A stretch of DNA of 64,000 nucleotides from JANMDR01 sp031409495 (GCA_031409495.1 JANNXI010000022.1:6010-70009); one strand, 5' to 3'. Shown: positions 1 to 9,225, numbered from the stretch's first letter. Notes: generated by a model not told the origin, from the letters alone. A program made the numbers and translations.

Positions 1-2
1 GC

Positions 3-2186
3 CCAAAAATCCCGTTGCGTGTGTTTACCGCTGAAGGCGAGCTGATCGGCGAATTTGGCGAAGAGCGTCGCTCATTTGTGAAAATTAAAGACTTCCCAGA
101 TGTGATGAAAAAGGCAATTTTGGCTGCTGAAGATGAGCGTTTTTATCAACACGGGGGCGTGGATTACATTGGAACGGCGCGTGCGCTTTATACCAATATT
201 ACAGCGGGTAAAATTCGCGGTGGTGCCAGCACTATCACTCAGCAAGTAGCGCGCGGTTTTTTTTTAACAAACGAGGTTACCTACACGCGAAAAATTTCAG
301 AGTGGTTGCTGGCATTCAAAATTGAACATAATTTAAAAAAAGATGAAATTTTTGAAATTTATCTAAACCATATTTTTTTAGGTAATCGCGCGTACGGCTT
401 TGCCGCCGCTTCAAAAGTATATTTTGGTAAAAATATTGCTGAGATTACCGTTGCCGATGCGGCCATGTTGGCAGGTTTACCGAAAGCGCCGTCCCGTTAC
501 AATCCTTTTGATAATTTTAAGCGCGCAACATTGCGTCAACAATATGTGTTGCGGCGGATGCATGAGCTAAACTTTATCAACGACGCCGATCAAAAAAATG
601 CACTCGCCACCAAGCTAAAACTCAATAGTGATCGCACCCAATTTTTATTAGAAGCCGATTACGTTGCCGAGATGGCGCGCCAAGAGTTGTTCGAGCAATA
701 TGGCGATAAAACGTATGAAAGTGGCATCAAGGTCTACACCACCGTGCGCAATGTTGACCAAGCTGCGGCCGTCGCTGGCCTGCGGCGTGGGGTATTGGAA
801 TATGACCGTCGTCATGGCTATAAAGGCCCCGAGGGCGTGGTGGTTTTACCTGCGGAGGCGAAGGATCTCGAAGAGGCTATTGACGATGCGCTCTCAGATA
901 AGAAAATCGTCGGCGATATGCAACCGGCGATGGTTTTAGAGGCAAAGTCTAACGCGGTTACGGTGATTACAAAGCGTGGCGAAACGTTACAAATTGGCGC
1001 TGATGGTTTAAAATTTGTTGCCCGCGCGCTGGCTGAAAAAGCTGGCGTCAATCGTATTACGCGGGGTTCGATAGTGCGGGTTTACCTAGACCCACAAAAC
1101 GTATGGTCAATTAGCCAGTTACCGAAAGTAGAAGCAGCCTTGGTATCACTAGACCCGATTGACGGGGCGATTCGAGCACTAGCCGGCGGCTTTGATTTTA
1201 ATGCCAATAAGTTTAATCATGTCACCCAAGCTATGCGCCAACCAGGCTCTAGTTTCAAGCCGTTTGTGTATTCTGCAGCGCTCGATAAAGGCTTCACGGC
1301 ATCCACAGTGGTGAACGATGCTCCAGTGGTATTTGATCCAGGTCGCAACGGCGGTGAGCTATGGGAACCAAAGAATTATGATGGCAAATATGATGGCCCC
1401 ATGCGGCTGCGCACAGCACTCACCAAATCAAAAAACATGGTGTCTATCCGCGTGTTGCAAGCCATCACGCCCCAATACGCGCAAGACTACATTACCCGCT
1501 TTGGCTTTGACCCCAAGCTCCATCCAGCCTATCTCACGATGGCTTTGGGTGCAGGCTCCGCCACACCTTTACAGGTGGCCAGTGGCTACGCGGTGTTCGC
1601 CAACGGCGGTTTCCGGATAAAGCCATACTTCATTTCTAAAATTACCGATGATCGCGGTGCGCTATTGTTTGAGGCCAATCCAGAAAGAACCACAGCGAAA
1701 GAAGGCGAAAAAAAGGCTGAGCAAGTGTTGGACCCGCGTAACGCTTTTATTATGTCCAGCATCATGCGTGATGTGGTGCGCTTTGGTACCGGTGCCCGAG
1801 CCATGAGCTTGGGACGCACTGACTTAGCTGGCAAAACCGGCACCACTAATGATCATATTGACGCGTGGTTCGCCGGTTATAACCCTGACTTAGTAGCGGT
1901 TGCATGGATCGGTTTCGATAATCCAACGGATATGGGAGCGAACGAGACGGGCGGGCAGGCGGCGCTTCCCATTTGGATGCACTACATGGCCAAAGCCCTG
2001 AAAGGCGTGAAAGAGGTGCCGTTTGAGCCGCCGCAAGGGATTGTGAGCCAGTCTTCAACCGATGCAGACGGCAAAACCACCTCTGAGTTTTACTACTCTG
2101 AAAATGTCGGCAACGGCCCTGAAGGCCCATCATCGTTACGAGAAATCAACAAACCTAGCGAAGAAGTAAAAAACCAAATTTTTTAA
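3..2186 (+). CDS. mrcA: Penicillin-binding protein 1A (5' end outside window)
   Basis: Bifunctional class A penicillin-binding protein that polymerises lipid II glycan strands and cross-links the peptides on the periplasmic face of the inner membrane. The reading frame is open from the first bases, and the cytoplasmic tail and membrane anchor are missing, so the gene starts upstream of the window. Seen in order: the glycosyltransferase motif EDERFYQHGG near base 135, then the transpeptidase motifs SSFK (base ~1250, serine nucleophile), SKN (~1426) and KTG (~1833). An OB-like insert lies between the two halves, as in proteobacterial PBP1A. The C-terminus is complete. The position just upstream of the hemB-engB group fits betaproteobacterial gene order. 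No decay is visible in the part seen. Confidence 0.96.
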   Translation, partial: PKIPLRVFTAEGELIGEFGEERRSFVKIKDFPDVMKKAILAAEDERFYQHGGVDYIGTARALYTNITAGKIRGGASTITQQVARGFFLTNEVTYTRKISEWLLAFKIEHNLKKDEIFEIYLNHIFLGNRAYGFAAASKVYFGKNIAEITVADAAMLAGLPKAPSRYNPFDNFKRATLRQQYVLRRMHELNFINDADQKNALATKLKLNSDRTQFLLEADYVAEMARQELFEQYGDKTYESGIKVYTTVRNVDQAAAVAGLRRGVLEYDRRHGYKGPEGVVVLPAEAKDLEEAIDDALSDKKIVGDMQPAMVLEAKSNAVTVITKRGETLQIGADGLKFVARALAEKAGVNRITRGSIVRVYLDPQNVWSISQLPKVEAALVSLDPIDGAIRALAGGFDFNANKFNHVTQAMRQPGSSFKPFVYSAALDKGFTASTVVNDAPVVFDPGRNGGELWEPKNYDGKYDGPMRLRTALTKSKNMVSIRVLQAITPQYAQDYITRFGFDPKLHPAYLTMALGAGSATPLQVASGYAVFANGGFRIKPYFISKITDDRGALLFEANPERTTAKEGEKKAEQVLDPRNAFIMSSIMRDVVRFGTGARAMSLGRTDLAGKTGTTNDHIDAWFAGYNPDLVAVAWIGFDNPTDMGANETGGQAALPIWMHYMAKALKGVKEVPFEPPQGIVSQSSTDADGKTTSEFYYSENVGNGPEGPSSLREINKPSEEVKNQIF

Positions 2187-2281
2187 TCAAACCCACGCAA
2201 CACGCGCTAACTACGGTTTATTTCACTTAAATTATGCTTAAAAGCGCTTAAAATAGTTTTTTGAAATTGTCATTACCCAAC

Positions 2282-3046
2282 ATGTCACATCACAAACCGG
2301 ACAGTTTTGCTGCGGCGCACCAAATTCGGCGCGCTGCCAATAATTCGCAGCAAGATGCTGAGATTGTGGAGGCCTGCGCCCGCATCATTGCCGAGGAAGG
2401 CGAACAAGACTACGCACGCGCTACCCGCAAAGCCCTTGCGCGCTTAGGCCTTCCGGAGAATACGCGGTACCCACGCTATGCTGACATCACCGAAGCGCTC
2501 AACCACTATTTAGCGCTTTTTCAAGCCGATACTCAGCCCGAGGCGCTGCACCGCCTCCGGTTGGAAGCGCGCAATATCTTAAAGCTGCTAGAACGAGCCT
2601 TACCCGAGAGTGAGCCCGTACTCACGGGTGCGGTGGCTTTGGGGCACGCCAACGCATTTTCTGCCATAGAAATTGAACTATTTGTGGACGACTTCAAAAC
2701 CTTCGATTTTTTCTTGTTCGATCACGAAATCGAAACCCGAATTGAAGCCGATGGCAACTATCATGGCGACCCTAACAATGAAAGCCGCGGCAAAACCAAT
2801 CGTGTGGTTTATCATGTGCTGCATACTGCGTGCGACGTTAAATTTAAACCGATTTTACACTGCAATAGCACTGCAAAAAGTGCTTCGAAACGTCCGCGAC
2901 CCGAAGGTAATCCCCCTGCGGGAAAAATAGGGCATCTTCAGGCATCGTCACCACAGCAAAGTGAAGCCCCAAACGCGTCACTCTGCGTCACCAAAAGTCC
3001 GATGACGCTACTTGAATTGGAAGTACTGTTGGCTGCTGCGCGCTAG
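2282..3046 (+). CDS. Conserved betaproteobacterial protein of unknown function found near hemB
   Basis: About 254 residues. The frame is open from a TTG at 2261, but the ATG at 2282 gives an N-terminus (MSHHKPDSF) resembling homologues I recall from Burkholderia, so I prefer it. The N-terminal 90 residues look helical. The middle (about residues 120-190) has the alternating acidic/hydrophobic pattern (IELFVDDFKTFDFFLFDHE) seen in this family, which is often annotated as a nucleotidyltransferase-like or conserved hypothetical protein. No catalytic motif can be named. The C-terminal 60 residues look unlike the family and contain a half copy of the window's dispersed palindrome (2925-2946), suggesting a repeat insertion that stayed in frame. 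It converges on hemB; its TAG stop (3044-3046) overlaps the hemB stop codon. Confidence 0.75.
   Translation: MSHHKPDSFAAAHQIRRAANNSQQDAEIVEACARIIAEEGEQDYARATRKALARLGLPENTRYPRYADITEALNHYLALFQADTQPEALHRLRLEARNILKLLERALPESEPVLTGAVALGHANAFSAIEIELFVDDFKTFDFFLFDHEIETRIEADGNYHGDPNNESRGKTNRVVYHVLHTACDVKFKPILHCNSTAKSASKRPRPEGNPPAGKIGHLQASSPQQSEAPNASLCVTKSPMTLLELEVLLAAAR
2925..2946 (+). repeat. Half copy of the dispersed palindrome inside a coding region
   Basis: AAAATAGGGCATCTTCAGGC followed by AT matches the centre and right arm of the ~39-base palindrome family (compare 38694-38715). The left side is only loosely similar. It lies in frame in the 3' part of the gene at 2282-3046 and is translated there. 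Confidence 0.6.
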
Positions 3047-4071
3047 ACCTCTTCGCGCAGCCAACGCGCAGCATCGAGCGCAAAATAGGTCAAAACCCCA
3101 TCGCAACCAGCCCGCTTAAAGGCCAGCAGGCTTTCCAACACACAGCCGCGCTCTTCTAGCCAACCGTTTTGTGCTGCCGCTTTTAGCATCGCGTATTCCC
3201 CCGAAACTTGATAGGCGAAGGTTGGTACAGCAAAGGTGTCTTTGGTGCGGCGCACAATATCTAAATAGGGCATCCCGGGCTTCACCATCACCATGTCAGC
3301 GCCTTCTTGCAAATCAAGCGCTATCTCGCGCAGTGCTTCGTCGCTATTGGCGGGGTCCATCTGATAATTTTTTTTGTCGCTTTTGCCCAAACTACTGGCT
3401 GAGCCAACGGCGTCACGAAACGGGCCGTAAAACTTGCTCGCGTATTTGGCTGAATACGCCAAAATTGCCGTGTGAATAAATTGTTTGGTATCTAAGGCAC
3501 TGCGAATCGCGCCGATACGCCCGTCCATCATGTCCGACGGCGCGATAATATCCACGCCTGCTTGCGCTTGAGTTAGCGCTTGCTTACAAAGTGCTTCGAG
3601 GGTTTCATCGTTCAAAATATAACCGTTGGCATCAATCAGCCCATCTTGGCCGTGCGTTGTGTACGGGTCTAGCGCCACATCGCAAATCAAGCCTATCTGC
3701 GGAAACTCCCGTTTAATGGCGGCCACCGCTCGAGGCACTAAACCATCTGCATTCCAAGCTTCGCGGCCATCCTCCGTTTTATACGCGGCATCAATCAGCG
3801 GAAACAAAGCAATGGCTGGAATACCCAGTAACACGGCTTTCTCCACGGTATGTAGTAGCTTGTCTAGGCTTTGACGTGACACGCCCGGCATCGAGGCAAC
3901 GGCCTCTTCTCGATTGGTGCCGTCGAGCAAAAACACCGGATAAATGAAATCAGCTGCCGATAACCGTGATTCTTGAACCATTTCGCGCAGCCACGTGGCG
4001 CGGCGCAGCCGGCGCATGCGCCTTGTTGGGAACGTACCGATTTGTAAACTTGAGGTGTTAGTCATTACCAT
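3043..4071 (-). CDS. hemB: Delta-aminolevulinic acid dehydratase (porphobilinogen synthase)
   Basis: Condenses two 5-aminolevulinate molecules to porphobilinogen in cytoplasmic tetrapyrrole synthesis. 342 residues, normal for the family. Both active-site lysines are visible: in YASKFYGPFR and in MVMVKPGMPYLD. The metal-binding stretch reads DVALDPYTTHGQDG, with Asp/Ala where zinc-type enzymes have cysteines. This should therefore be a magnesium-dependent, zinc-independent HemB, as in Burkholderia and Pseudomonas. Two ATGs lie 6 bases apart (4071 and 4065) with GAGAAAG just upstream; either could be used. Another haem gene, hemL, lies at 21.7 kb. A structured RNA on the opposite strand lies upstream (4140-4296). 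Confidence 0.97.
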   Translation of the reverse strand: MVMTNTSSLQIGTFPTRRMRRLRRATWLREMVQESRLSAADFIYPVFLLDGTNREEAVASMPGVSRQSLDKLLHTVEKAVLLGIPAIALFPLIDAAYKTEDGREAWNADGLVPRAVAAIKREFPQIGLICDVALDPYTTHGQDGLIDANGYILNDETLEALCKQALTQAQAGVDIIAPSDMMDGRIGAIRSALDTKQFIHTAILAYSAKYASKFYGPFRDAVGSASSLGKSDKKNYQMDPANSDEALREIALDLQEGADMVMVKPGMPYLDIVRRTKDTFAVPTFAYQVSGEYAMLKAAAQNGWLEERGCVLESLLAFKRAGCDGVLTYFALDAARWLREEV

Positions 4072-4139
4072 TAAACTTTCTCAGCCATTTTTTGTGGGCT
4101 GCAAACTCAAAATCAAACCAAAAACAATGCATTTAAATT

Positions 4140-4296
4140 GAACTATTACGCAAAACACCTCTCTTAACTTACGAGTGTGTTGACTCCCCGCTTTACCTCC
4201 CTTAAGCGGGTGCTTGCTGAATGGTTTCCCTACCATCTTAGCAAGCCGTTCTGGGAGCCAAGGTTATCCCTTTTCCTTGGCTCCTTTTCTTTTTTC
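4140..4296 (+). ncRNA. Candidate (anti-)hemB structured RNA
   Basis: Three consecutive hairpins lie on the + strand, opposite to both hemB and engB. The first has the stem CCCGCTT/AAGCGGG (4187-4210). The second has GCTTGCT/AGCAAGC with an inner ATGG/CCAT (4212-4246). The third has GGAGCCAAGG/CCTTGGCTCC (4254-4284) and is followed by TTTTCTTTTTT. The T-run makes the third hairpin an intrinsic terminator for a + strand transcript only, so the RNA runs away from hemB. Position and orientation match the (anti-)hemB motif reported by comparative genomics in betaproteobacteria, whose strand was left ambiguous. The 5' end is approximate. Its function is unknown. Confidence 0.75.
4254..4296 (+). terminator. 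Intrinsic terminator of the anti-hemB RNA
   Basis: A perfect 10-base-pair stem (GGAGCCAAGG with CCTTGGCTCC) and an 11-base loop, followed by a T-rich tract, read on the + strand. No protein gene ends just before it on this strand, which supports a separate small transcript. Confidence 0.8.
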
Positions 4297-4338
4297 TGCA
4301 TTCTAGAAAAAGTTTTTACGGCCTTTAAGTCTGCTTGG

Positions 4339-4971
4339 CTATTCAGCGTGCTTTAGACGCGTCGCCGCTTCTGCTTCCATATATATTTGACTTAATCGCT
4401 TTTCGGCTTCATCCACACCCGTGCGCTTTAAGCTTGAAAACAGCTGTGCTGTCGCGTTACCCGAACCTGGGCGCTTTGCGAGTGCTTCGCGCACAGTTCG
4501 TAGCGCGTTCATGCCGTCGTTACGCGATAATTTATCAGCTTTGGTCAGCAACACATGCACCGGCTTTTCGGATGGTGAAAACCAATCTAAAAACACCTCG
4601 TCACTAGGCCGCATGGCGTGGCGCGCGTCCATAATCATCACCAAACCGGCCAAAGATTGGCGGGTAGACAAATATTCCGACAAAAAAGCATCCCAATGGG
4701 CTTTGACAGCGGGTGGCACTTTGGCATAGCCATAACCCGGTAAATCGGCCATAAAACGGCCTCTAGGAATGCTAAAAAAGTTGATTAACTGCGTACGGCC
4801 TGGCGTTTTTGACACAAATGCTAACCTACCGTGACGGGTTAAGGTATTGATTGCACTGGATTTTCCGGCATTAGACCGGCCCACAAAGGCAATTTCGGCG
4901 CCAGCCTCTGGGGGCAGCTGGTGCGGGTCATGGGCGGATGCAAAATACTGCGCGTTTTCAAATAAAGCCAC
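4339..4971 (-). CDS. engB: Ribosome-biogenesis GTPase EngB (YsxC/YihA)
   Basis: Essential small GTPase of the TrmE-Era-EngA-EngB-like group, involved in large-subunit assembly. 210 residues. The P-loop GRSNAGKSS, the DLPGYG switch II motif and the TKAD base-specificity motif are all visible. The start is a GTG (4969-4971) with AGGAG a few bases upstream, which fixes it. It lies upstream of hemB on the same strand, separated by the anti-hemB RNA, and is divergent from the cytochrome c4 gene. That arrangement is typical of betaproteobacteria. Confidence 0.97.
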   Translation of the reverse strand: MALFENAQYFASAHDPHQLPPEAGAEIAFVGRSNAGKSSAINTLTRHGRLAFVSKTPGRTQLINFFSIPRGRFMADLPGYGYAKVPPAVKAHWDAFLSEYLSTRQSLAGLVMIMDARHAMRPSDEVFLDWFSPSEKPVHVLLTKADKLSRNDGMNALRTVREALAKRPGSGNATAQLFSSLKRTGVDEAEKRLSQIYMEAEAATRLKHAE

Positions 4972-5178
4972 AGCAACTCCTAGTTTTTTAATGCGCCAAG
5001 CGCATGAATGCTGGCGTGGGTGAGCGACTATGCGCTAAAATTATGGTTATACGGTTCAGCAATTGCGAATTGTATGCGCAAATGACGGCCAGCAATATTT
5101 ATATCTTGCCTCAAATTCTGCGCGTAAACATACGAATGCAGGCTTTTACGAATGACTAGATTGACCAAAGGGTGCTAA

Positions 5179-5883
5179 ATGAAACACGCTCGCAACTTCG
5201 CTTCCACAATATCGGCTCTATCACTTGCATCACTCTTGGCATTGGCAACAACGCTAACCGCAACAAATGCGCTTGCGGCTGATCCAGCGCCAGTTGCCGC
5301 CACCACCGCAGCAGCGCCTGTTGCGCCTACACGTGCCGACACCCTCGCACGCGGCCAACAAATTGCCGGTGCCGTCTGCATTGCCTGCCACGGCGCCGAT
5401 GGCAATAGCCCATTGTCTGCAAACCCGATGCTTGCCGGCCAGCCGCAACAATACGTTGCAGCTCAATTGGCGCTTTATAAAAGCGGCAAACGTAAAAATG
5501 CCGTCATGCAAGGCATGGCAGCAAACTTAACGCCAGAGGATATGAAGGCCCTCGGTCTTTACTACTCAGTGCAAAAATCCAAACCCACTGCCGTAGCGCG
5601 TGACCAAGCGGCAGCCGATAAAGGCCAGCAGATTTATCGCGCTGGCATCGCCCAATCTAAAGTGCCATCCTGCGCGGGTTGCCATGGCGGCGCTGGTGCA
5701 GGCATGCCAGCGCTTTATCCAAGAGTGGCGGGGCAGTACCCAGATTACCTATTAGAGCAACTACAACGTTACGCGTCTGGCGAGCGCAAGAACATTCAGA
5801 TGCAAGCGATCGCCGCGCGTATGCGCGACGGTGAGATGCAAGCCGTAGCCGAATATATGGCCGGAATGCGCCCAGCAAAGTAG
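5179..5883 (+). CDS. Dihaem cytochrome c4
   Basis: Periplasmic electron carrier of 234 residues. It has a signal peptide (residues 1 to about 34, ending near ALAA) and two cytochrome c domains, each with one haem-binding motif: CIACH in the first half and CAGCH in the second. Two tandem class I domains of ~90 residues are the cytochrome c4 pattern. It likely passes electrons to a terminal oxidase. AAAGGGTG lies upstream of the ATG. The 3' end is followed by a palindrome copy with a T-run that could terminate transcription. The engB-cytochrome c4 divergence is common in betaproteobacteria. Confidence 0.95.
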   Translation: MKHARNFASTISALSLASLLALATTLTATNALAADPAPVAATTAAAPVAPTRADTLARGQQIAGAVCIACHGADGNSPLSANPMLAGQPQQYVAAQLALYKSGKRKNAVMQGMAANLTPEDMKALGLYYSVQKSKPTAVARDQAAADKGQQIYRAGIAQSKVPSCAGCHGGAGAGMPALYPRVAGQYPDYLLEQLQRYASGERKNIQMQAIAARMRDGEMQAVAEYMAGMRPAK

Positions 5884-5913
5884 CGCTTTTCAGTCCACTT
5901 CGGCACCTAGTTA

Positions 5914-5952
5914 ATGCCTGAAGATGCCCTGAAATAGGGCCTCTTCAGGCAT
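5914..5952 (+). repeat. Dispersed palindrome copy 1, terminator-like
   Basis: A 39-base near-perfect inverted repeat with arms ATGCCTGAAGATGCCC and GGGCCTCTTCAGGCAT. It lies 31 bases after the cytochrome c4 stop and is followed by TTTTTTATTTC, so this copy could act as an intrinsic terminator. Confidence 0.85.
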
Positions 5953-6050
5953 TTTTTATTTCTATTTTTACGCACCACCCCAACGCCGCATACATCCACA
6001 ATTGATTTGTGGTCAGGTCAGACTACCGCTGATTTACTTTGTGATTGTGG

Positions 6051-6461
6051 TTACTTTACGGCGGGCACCAATATCAAATCCTTGTCGTCTTCGATAGACA
6101 GCGTCTTTTCAGCCACATTAAGCACGGCATCAATAGTGGTCGGCGGGCTGGTATTAGTAATGTCAATGGCGTAGCTATTTTCTGATGTTTCGCTCGGCCG
6201 AATGGCATGAACGCTGCGCAACTTGCCGCCGCCCGTCCCTACCAATTGCAATGTGCCTGATAAGTGCTTGCTTATCGAAAAAAGATCCCCTGCCGGAAAA
6301 GCCGCATTGCATTTTGCATAGCAAATCCACGAACCGGAAATCGCCGCAATTTTCTTCTGTTTACGCAACGCCTGTGCAGGCACCACAGATTTTGGCTGAG
6401 ACGCCAACTTGTTTAAGCCTAGGCGGCGACACACAATTAGGTAGCACCGAAAAAGTAACAC
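6051..6461 (-). CDS. Hypothetical protein, weakly supported
   Basis: 136-codon open frame starting at a GTG, with no recognised domain. The C-terminal half has a strand-rich pattern with Gly and Ser (GTGGGKLRSV) and could be a small beta domain. The N-terminus (MLLFRCYLIVCRR) is not a clear signal peptide. There is no good ribosome binding site. No gene on the other strand explains the frame. It may be a remnant of a longer gene. I do not recognise a family. Confidence 0.35.
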   Translation of the reverse strand: MLLFRCYLIVCRRLGLNKLASQPKSVVPAQALRKQKKIAAISGSWICYAKCNAAFPAGDLFSISKHLSGTLQLVGTGGGKLRSVHAIRPSETSENSYAIDITNTSPPTTIDAVLNVAEKTLSIEDDKDLILVPAVK

Positions 6462-6663
6462 ACCACCCAGATAGTTATGATGGTTGGCACTGGAGGATTA
6501 TTCGAAACGGTCGGAAATGCCCTACAATAGTTTGTTTACAGCGCATTAGTTGTTCTACAAACAACCCTCAACAATCATTTCAGTGTACTACTACGCTTTT
6601 TTAGTCCTCTTTCAAAATCGTTTTCCATAGTTTTTCAGCAATACGCTGTGGCATCATGCGCAG

Positions 6664-7293
6664 ATGGCCAATGATACAAATAATCTCACCGCCCTTACGT
6701 CTGCCACGCTCGGCCATTACGAAACACGTGCGCGAGACTATTGGGAAGGCACGCGTGACCATGACGTTCAGCAAAATATCGACGCGCTGTTCGCGCATCT
6801 TGACCGTGCCGCCCCATGCAATATTCTGGATTTTGGGTGCGGGCCAGGGCGCGATTTGATTACCTTAGTCGCTCGTGGCCACCACGCCATTGGGCTAGAT
6901 GGCAGCGCCGCCTTCGCGCGCATGGCACATGCCCACAGCGGCTGTGAAGTGTGGCACCAAGATTTTTTGAACCTTGATTTACCGCCCAATCACTTCGATG
7001 GGTTATTTGCCAACGCATCGCTCCAACACATTCCCAAAACCGAACTACCGCGCGTGTTGCGCGATTTACACCGTACGCTAAAACCGCGCGGCGTACTGTT
7101 CGCATCCATCCCGCATGGCAACGACGAAGAAGGCGGTAATGACGCCCGCTACAGCTGCTTTCATAGTCCAACAAGTTGGCAGGCGCATCTATTAAGTGCA
7201 GGATTCGTTGAGTGTATGAGCTACTATCGACCGGCAGGATTGCCGCGCAGTGAGCAGCGTTGGCTGGCAGGCGTTTGGCGACGGGTTGAATAA
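6664..7293 (+). CDS. Class I SAM-dependent methyltransferase
   Basis: 209 residues with a complete Rossmann-type methyltransferase core. Motif I is ILDFGCGPGRD (around residue 55), an acidic residue follows in AIGLDGS, motif IV region is FDGLFANASLQHIP, and motif VI is LKPRGVLFASIPHG. It matches the UbiE/SAM-MT 11 type that methylates small molecules. The substrate cannot be inferred. It stands alone; flanking genes are unrelated. The ATG at 6664 lacks a strong ribosome binding site, but the upstream sequence offers no better start. Confidence 0.88.
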   Translation: MANDTNNLTALTSATLGHYETRARDYWEGTRDHDVQQNIDALFAHLDRAAPCNILDFGCGPGRDLITLVARGHHAIGLDGSAAFARMAHAHSGCEVWHQDFLNLDLPPNHFDGLFANASLQHIPKTELPRVLRDLHRTLKPRGVLFASIPHGNDEEGGNDARYSCFHSPTSWQAHLLSAGFVECMSYYRPAGLPRSEQRWLAGVWRRVE

Positions 7294-7469
7294 GTTTTCG
7301 CGTCACTCGCGTCACATAGGGCTACAGAGTCGAAACACCTCATTCACACCGCGCTATTGCGCGTTTCGTCGCGTGGTTCGCCATTTCGTCGCGTATGGCC
7401 ACAACGGTTTTTGTTGTCGCGCTAGACTCGTTAGTCTTATACCGTGCCCTAATTTTGGAGCTAATTTTT

Positions 7470-9170
7470 ATGCCTATGCCAACACTCAAAACAGCGCTGA
7501 GCGCCGTCTTATTTGCGTCTCTAACCCTCACCAGCATCGGCCACCATCGCATCGCGCACGCACAAAAGGCGGACGTGCCCGATGCGATACAAGCGCGCTT
7601 TGATCGGGCCATCGCACCGCATATTGTTGCCGGTGAACCGGGCGGTGCCATCATCGTAATGCGCGACGGCAAAGCAATTTATCGACGGGCTTTTGGTTTG
7701 GCAGACGTTGCCAACAAAGTTGCGATTAAGCCTGACGATGTGTTTCGGATTGGCTCAATTACCAAGCAATTTACGGCCGTTGCCATATTGATGTTGGCTG
7801 AGCAAGGTAAGTTGTCTTTAAGCGACGACATCACCAAACACTTGCCGGACTATCCCGCACCGTCTAAAAAAATCACCATTGACCAGCTGCTTACTCACAC
7901 GTCAGGCATACCAAGCTATACCGGTTTGCCGACCTTCATGGCGACGATAGAAAAAGATTTTTCCACCAAACAAATGATGGATCAATTTAAATCGTTGCCG
8001 CTGGAATTTGATCCCGGCACGCAGTGGCGCCACAACAATTCGGGCTATTTTTTGCTTGGCGTGATTATCGAAAGCGCATCTGGTATGACCTATGCGCAGT
8101 ATTTAGCAAAGCACATCTTTGAACCGCTAAATATGCGCGATAGCGCGTTTGAAGGCAATGAGCGCAGCGGCAAAAAGCGCATTGAAGGCTATGCGCTGCG
8201 CGATGGCAAAACTGTAGTCGATCGCACGGTAAGCATGACGCAGCCGTATGCTGCAGGCTCGTTAATTTCTACCGTGGATGATCTCGCCATTTGGGATGCC
8301 GCTATCACCGCAGCCAAGCTACTCAAAGCCGAAACGTGGACGCAAGCATTCACTAATTCTATCTTGAGCAACGGCAGTAAAACCGGTTACGGGCACGGCT
8401 GGCAAATTAGCCAATTGCGTGGAGAGCCGTCAATTACGCACGGCGGCGGCATCAACGGTTTTAAATCCTACGCCATTAGCGTGCCCGCCAAAAAAACTTA
8501 CGTGGCGGTGCTAAGCAACACCACCGCGGGGCAGGGCATCCCGACTTATATCGCTGAAAAAGTTGCCGCCATCGCCATCGATAATCCGTTTCCAGAATTT
8601 GTCGCTGTGTCGCTTACCGACAAGCAATTGGATAAGCACATTGGCGTGTACTCCATTAACGAAACCACCACGCGCACGATCTCGCGCGACGGCAATCAAC
8701 TTTTTAGCCAACGTTCCGATGGCCGACAATTTGCCCTAACACCCTCATCGCCGAACACGTTTTTTGTGAAGGATTCGTTCACCAGCATGAAATTTGAAGC
8801 CGACGCCAACGGCGAAACCACCCATTTAGTCACGACCCAATCCAACGGTGAAGACCGCAATGCGCGCATCAGCAAAACCCTGCCGGTGCTACCTGCAGCA
8901 TTTAAATTATCTGCCGCAGCGTTTGATGTGTACGTCGGCAAATATGCGCTTTCGCCCGAATTCATTATCACTGTAACGCGCGAAGGTGAACACTTTTATG
9001 CACAAGCAACGGGGCAAGGCAAAAACGAGATTTTTGCTGAAACTGAGAGTCGGTTTTACCTGAAAGTGGTTAACGCGAAGTTGCAGTTTGATAAAGATGC
9101 GGACGGCAAAATAACGCAGCTAATATTGTTGCAAGGCGGTCGGGAACAACAGGGCAAACGGCTGCCTTAA
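7470..9170 (+). CDS. Exported serine hydrolase of the class C beta-lactamase family
   Basis: 566 residues. I chose the ATG at 7470 because GGAG lies 10 bases upstream and a signal peptide follows directly (hydrophobic core LSAVLFASLTLTSIG, cleavage near AHAQ). A longer frame from 7395 would bury the signal. The beta-lactamase-related domain has SITK (nucleophile Ser and Lys), a HNNSGY block in place of the usual YxN, and HGGGING as the third motif. The C-terminal ~200 residues look like the beta-sandwich modules (DUF3471-like) that often follow. Probably a periplasmic esterase or peptidase rather than a resistance enzyme. A second, broken member of the family is at 37-38.6 kb. Confidence 0.9.
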   Translation: MPMPTLKTALSAVLFASLTLTSIGHHRIAHAQKADVPDAIQARFDRAIAPHIVAGEPGGAIIVMRDGKAIYRRAFGLADVANKVAIKPDDVFRIGSITKQFTAVAILMLAEQGKLSLSDDITKHLPDYPAPSKKITIDQLLTHTSGIPSYTGLPTFMATIEKDFSTKQMMDQFKSLPLEFDPGTQWRHNNSGYFLLGVIIESASGMTYAQYLAKHIFEPLNMRDSAFEGNERSGKKRIEGYALRDGKTVVDRTVSMTQPYAAGSLISTVDDLAIWDAAITAAKLLKAETWTQAFTNSILSNGSKTGYGHGWQISQLRGEPSITHGGGINGFKSYAISVPAKKTYVAVLSNTTAGQGIPTYIAEKVAAIAIDNPFPEFVAVSLTDKQLDKHIGVYSINETTTRTISRDGNQLFSQRSDGRQFALTPSSPNTFFVKDSFTSMKFEADANGETTHLVTTQSNGEDRNARISKTLPVLPAAFKLSAAAFDVYVGKYALSPEFIITVTREGEHFYAQATGQGKNEIFAETESRFYLKVVNAKLQFDKDADGKITQLILLQGGREQQGKRLP

Positions 9171-9180
9171 TGTAATTATT

Positions 9181-9220
9181 ATGCCTTGGAGACGCCCTAT
9201 TTTAGGGCGTCTCCAGGCAT
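9181..9220 (+). repeat. Dispersed palindrome copy 2
   Basis: 40-base inverted repeat with arms CTTGGAGACGCCCTA and TAGGGCGTCTCCAGG inside ATGC/GCAT ends. It fills the 55-base gap between two convergent genes, where it could terminate transcription in both directions. Confidence 0.88.
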
Positions 9221-9225
9221 ATCAA

